Below are positions 61,657 to 64,000 of a stretch of DNA of 64,000 nucleotides, piece by piece. Positions within the stretch are counted from its first letter, which is position 1. Each line of letters starts with the position of its first letter. Both the position numbers and the translations under genes were made by a program. The notes beneath the pieces are model-generated. The model searched no databases and was not told where the DNA came from. It saw only the letters and a program-made list of their open reading frames with translations. Source of the stretch: an uncultured Myxococcales bacterium (GTDB lineage: Bacteria > Myxococcota_A > UBA9042); assembly GCA_903842345.1 (NCBI GenBank), contig CAIMLR010000047.1, positions 310,001 to 374,000 on the forward strand. Direction: 5' to 3'.

Positions 61657-62439
61657 ATGGAGTTCTTGCGTAGCGCGCCCAGGACGGACCTGCACGTGTC
61701 AGTTAGCCAAATCAAGTGCTTCCAGATGTGCCCGAAAAAGTACTTCTGGCGGTACGTCCTGGGCGCAGAGGCTGAGCACCGCAGCGCCAATCTGGTGCTC
61801 GGCAGCGCGGTGCATGAGGCGTTGGCGAGCTACTACAGCGCCATCCGCAACGGCAAGGTGCCGGTGGCGGAAGGCGTGCTGGCGGCGTTCAGTGACGCGT
61901 TTGACGATGAAGTGGCCAAAGAGCCGGCGATCTTGCTGGATGACGGTCTGACGATCGGCGTGCTGAAGGACAGCGGCGTCGCGCTCGTCAGCGCGTTTCT
62001 TGCTGGGGTGAAACCGCCGGATCGCGTCTTCTCGGTGGAGAGCGCGTTTGCCTGTGATGTTGTGACGCCAGAAACGGGCGAGGTGCTGGAAGAGCAGCTC
62101 ATCGGGTACCTCGACGCGGTCGTGGAAGACGCCGGCAAGCTGGTGGTGCTGGAGCACAAGACGGCGGCGCGGGCATGGTCGGCGGATCAGCTGGAGTATG
62201 ACCTGCAGGTCGGCATCTATCTGGCCGTGACGGGAGCGGAGCTGGTGCGGCTGCAAGTCCTGACGAAGACCAAGGTGGCGCGGATGCTGGTGCACGACCT
62301 AGTGCGGAGCGAGGCCGCGCAGGTGGAAGCGGTGAGCGTCGTGTGCCAGGTGCTGAAGGCGATACGCGCGGGCGCCTTCTGGCACAACCGCGGCTGGGGC
62401 TGTAAGGAGTGCGAGTTTCGGGCGCGGCGTGCGGCTTGA
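61657..62439 (+). CDS. PD-(D/E)XK nuclease, Cas4/RecB-like
   Basis: 260 residues. The RecB-type nuclease site is complete: LGSAVHEAL with His53, GYLDAVV with Asp153, LEHKTA with Glu166 and Lys168, then the Gln/Tyr motif DLQVGIYL. Cysteines C21, C25 near the start and C249, C252 near the end fit the four-cysteine iron-sulfur cluster of Cas4 and AddB. With the Rad52-like protein it forms an exonuclease-annealase pair like those of phage recombination systems. No Cas1/Cas2 or repeats are nearby, so a CRISPR role is unlikely. The ATG follows GGGAGG. Confidence 0.85.
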   Translation: MEFLRSAPRTDLHVSVSQIKCFQMCPKKYFWRYVLGAEAEHRSANLVLGSAVHEALASYYSAIRNGKVPVAEGVLAAFSDAFDDEVAKEPAILLDDGLTIGVLKDSGVALVSAFLAGVKPPDRVFSVESAFACDVVTPETGEVLEEQLIGYLDAVVEDAGKLVVLEHKTAARAWSADQLEYDLQVGIYLAVTGAELVRLQVLTKTKVARMLVHDLVRSEAAQVEAVSVVCQVLKAIRAGAFWHNRGWGCKECEFRARRAA

Positions 62440-62444
62440 AAGGG

Positions 62445-62478
62445 AAAGCAGAAGTGACGCACCAGCAACTTCTGCTTT
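62445..62478. terminator. Bidirectional rho-independent terminator
   Basis: AAAGCAGAAGT (62445-62455) pairs perfectly with ACTTCTGCTTT (62468-62478), 11 bp with a 12-base loop, and has a T run on one side and an A run on the other. It lies between the converging nuclease and lipoprotein genes and may mark the island's right edge. Confidence 0.9.
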
Positions 62479-62513
62479 TCTTACCTACCGCGCCGCCGCG
62501 AAAACTTCTTGAA

Positions 62514-63689
62514 TCAGTCCTTACGAACGCAGCGGACGAGCTCTATCGACGCGGGGGTGTCCGAGACATAGTCAACGCTCATGATCTTGCCCCCTTCGCT
62601 GGACGCGTATGCGAAGTTCACAATGAACGCTGCTCCCGCAGGAGAGGTCACGGTGTTCGCCGTCCAGAAAAAATAGCCGATTCCCTTCTGCGGAAACGCC
62701 GCTCGGTCAATGGCTGGGGAACCCTCACTACGCAGAGTCTCCAATTCGCCTTTGCTTGGCAACCGCCAGTCCGCTTTTTCGGCCAGTCTCAGGTCCTTGC
62801 AGTAGCGGTCGGCATCGGCCCTCGTGAGTTGGTTCTCCGGCACCGTCCTCTGCCAGGTCAACTTGGTCTGACCGTCGTACACTGTGTCTCCAACGCCTTC
62901 GATCTCGTAGCGCCCGATGACCGTTTTGGGAGTGCCGACCGCGCCATCATCATAGCCCTTCCGGTATCTTTCCCACGCTTGCCGCTCCCGCTCGTTGGTG
63001 AACACCGGCAGGCTACTTAGATTAAGGAGCACCCCGCTCGTCACTTCGATGCGGCGATGTTCTTCGACGGACGCGTCAAAGTGACGCGCACGTGACATGT
63101 TGAACGCGATATTGGAGATTTGGATCTCGCGTTTGGTGTCCGGCTGAGTTGCGCAAACCGGAATCCCGCTTTCGTCCTGAACGACATCGCAGTGGCCAAA
63201 GTACGTGCATAGCTCGGACTCTCTGCAGCCGGTCGGTGTCGCAACACAAATCCCGTCTCGCGCAGCGCACAGTCCGCCGACTTTGCACCAGTTCAGTGCA
63301 TTATCTCCATCCCACAGAGGCTTGGCCACTGGCGCTGGCGCACTGCACCCTACGTCGGAATCTGCACCGAGCCAGCAGCCCACGGTTGAGCGATTGTCAG
63401 GCGTGCAGAAGCCGAATCCGCGGCACTCTGGCGACTGGCGGCACTTCTCGCGGAGTGCGGCGCGTCGAACTTGCTCAGCAGCGACCTTGGCCGCTGCTTC
63501 GTCGGCTGCTTTCTTCTCGGCAACCTCACGGGCCAGAACCACTTCGGGCGTTTGGCACGTGTTGTCCTTCGCGCAGGTCAGACCGGACGCACAGTCATTC
63601 GGCTTCGCGCACTTACCGTTCTCTCGCGTCCCGCATCCAACAACGCAGATCAGCGCCAAGGCAAGAAAGTTCTTTATTTTCATTCGCAT
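62514..63689 (-). CDS. Cysteine-rich lipoprotein with DUF1566 (Lcl-type) C-terminal domain
   Basis: 391 residues. The N-terminus has a lipoprotein signal (ALALICVVGCGT) followed by cysteine-rich segments (CAKPNDCASGLTC, CRQSPECRGFGFC) and an Ala/Glu coiled region. The C-terminal 130 residues match DUF1566: LTWQRTVPENQLTRADADRYCKDLRLAEKADWRLPSKGELETL, then FFWTANT and a final VRCVRKD. This domain occurs in many deltaproteobacterial secreted proteins. The style is chromosomal, so the island probably ends before it. Confidence 0.75.
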   Translation of the reverse strand: MRMKIKNFLALALICVVGCGTRENGKCAKPNDCASGLTCAKDNTCQTPEVVLAREVAEKKAADEAAAKVAAEQVRRAALREKCRQSPECRGFGFCTPDNRSTVGCWLGADSDVGCSAPAPVAKPLWDGDNALNWCKVGGLCAARDGICVATPTGCRESELCTYFGHCDVVQDESGIPVCATQPDTKREIQISNIAFNMSRARHFDASVEEHRRIEVTSGVLLNLSSLPVFTNERERQAWERYRKGYDDGAVGTPKTVIGRYEIEGVGDTVYDGQTKLTWQRTVPENQLTRADADRYCKDLRLAEKADWRLPSKGELETLRSEGSPAIDRAAFPQKGIGYFFWTANTVTSPAGAAFIVNFAYASSEGGKIMSVDYVSDTPASIELVRCVRKD

Positions 63690-63759
63690 TTTGGCCCCAT
63701 GCAGACGATCTCTGTCCGCCCGTTACAAACTTACGCCGTCGATCTGTGCCGAATGGACC

Positions 63760-64000
63760 TCACTGCGATCGCTGGCCCCGGCCTGTGACTTTTTCCAGCT
63801 CTCGCGCAGCCTCTTGATGAAGCCTATCGTCCTGACTGGGAAAATCCGACAGCAGGGTCTCCAAAATCGGACGCGCTTCCTGAAAGCGCATCTTGGCAAC
63901 CAAGTCCTGCGCCTTCACCAGCCGTTGCGTGCCCTCCAGATGCTGGGCACCAGCCGCGTACGCCTCGTCCAAGCTGCCGCTCGACCACTCGCGGGGCGCG
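63760..64000 (-). CDS. C-terminal part of a TPR-like protein (5' end outside window)
   Basis: The frame is open to the right edge of the window; the last about 80 residues are visible (LVKAQDLVAKMRFQEARPILETLLSDFPSQDD). The helical pairs resemble a tetratricopeptide repeat. The real start lies beyond 64 kb. It is on the same strand as the lipoprotein at 62514, with a 70-base gap, so the two may be cotranscribed. Confidence 0.6.
   Translation of the reverse strand, partial: APREWSSGSLDEAYAAGAQHLEGTQRLVKAQDLVAKMRFQEARPILETLLSDFPSQDDRLHQEAARELEKVTGRGQRSQ

Larger units (their letters stand above)
29775..62480. mobile_element. Integrated genomic island at tRNA-Val with replication, recombination and defence-like cargo
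   Basis: The left end is set by the tRNA-Val 3' end followed by a tyrosine integrase in the standard orientation. The right end is placed provisionally after the Cas4/RecB-like nuclease and its terminator, where chromosomal-style lipoprotein genes resume. Contents: integrase, excisionase-like protein, palm-domain polymerase, ParB-like protein, Rad52-like and nuclease genes, and at least six defence-like modules. No relaxase, coupling protein or type IV secretion genes were recognised, and no phage structural genes. I did not find a repeat of the tRNA 3' end in the right part of the window, so the true right end could be beyond 64 kb. Confidence 0.75.

Noticed and set aside
61657-62439. Cas4-like gene as evidence of a CRISPR locus
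   Set aside because: No cas1, cas2, effector or repeat array is present; pairing with a Rad52-like gene fits phage-type recombination better.
62456-62467. GACGCACCAGCA as a candidate right attachment repeat
   Set aside because: Only CGCACCA is shared with the tRNA 3' end (TGTGCGCACCA), and it is the loop of a terminator hairpin. Too short to support an attachment site.

Overview
The window is about 64 kb of GC-rich DNA in two parts. The left part (1 to about 29.7 kb) looks like the chromosome of a Myxococcota-type or related deltaproteobacterial organism. The clues are a run of secreted lipoproteins with Asp/Ala/Thr-rich linkers, repeated C-x2-G-x-C cysteine modules, an IgGFc-binding-type surface protein, an L-type-lectin-like protein and a HiPIP, plus menaquinone genes. 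The lineage call is inference from protein style only. No ribosomal RNA is present to test it.

Chromosomal layout: a partial IgGFc-binding lipoprotein and hisD; an exported amidohydrolase-like protein that has lost its HxH metal motif; a minus-strand operon of sugar-nucleotide epimerase, Kir-type channel and pyroglutamyl peptidase; a block of lipoproteins including one joining a somatomedin-B-like domain to a c-type haem site; a men operon (menB, menA, and a menC-menE fusion); further cysteine-rich lipoproteins; a GbsR-type regulator; truD overlapping a SWIM-SNF2 helicase; a radical SAM enzyme; a helix-hairpin-helix protein; an NqrB/RnfD-like membrane protein; and a tRNA-Val(CAC).

The tRNA-Val marks the left edge of an accessory island running to about 62.48 kb. 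Its tyrosine integrase reads towards the tRNA, with a tandem-HTH excisionase-like gene behind it. The core-like module holds a divergent palm-domain polymerase, two unknown proteins and a ParB-like protein on the left, and a DUF6908-like protein, a Rad52-family annealing protein and a Cas4/RecB-like nuclease on the right. I found no relaxase or type IV secretion genes, so it resembles a mobilisable or satellite-type element rather than a full ICE. No right-hand copy of the tRNA end was recognised.

Between these ends lies a dense cargo of defence-like genes. In order: an ApeA-like HEPN protein with a partner; a long operon combining a PLD-SNF2 helicase, an M41-like peptidase, a DUF4391 protein, a GHKL ATPase / STAS-like / membrane-protein triad, a type III methyltransferase, RhuM and a type III Res subunit broken by a one-base frameshift; a HigB-HigA-SecB-like toxin-antitoxin-chaperone set; an HNH plus HEPN pair; and a complete ubiquitin-like conjugation cassette (Ubl ending GG-SK, an E2-like protein with long N-terminal extension, a JAMM isopeptidase and a short E1).

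Two signals tie the island together. A 16-bp palindrome, TTATCAG-NN-CTGATAA, occurs four times. The copies lie inside and at the end of the polymerase gene, ahead of the helicase/RM operon, and ahead of the ubiquitin-like operon. The ubiquitin-like operon also carries a strong hairpin in four of its intergenic gaps, each just ahead of a ribosome binding site. The ubiquitin-like genes share a transcription unit with recombination genes, so the most interesting hypothesis is a bacterial ubiquitin-like pathway linked to element replication, repair or defence.
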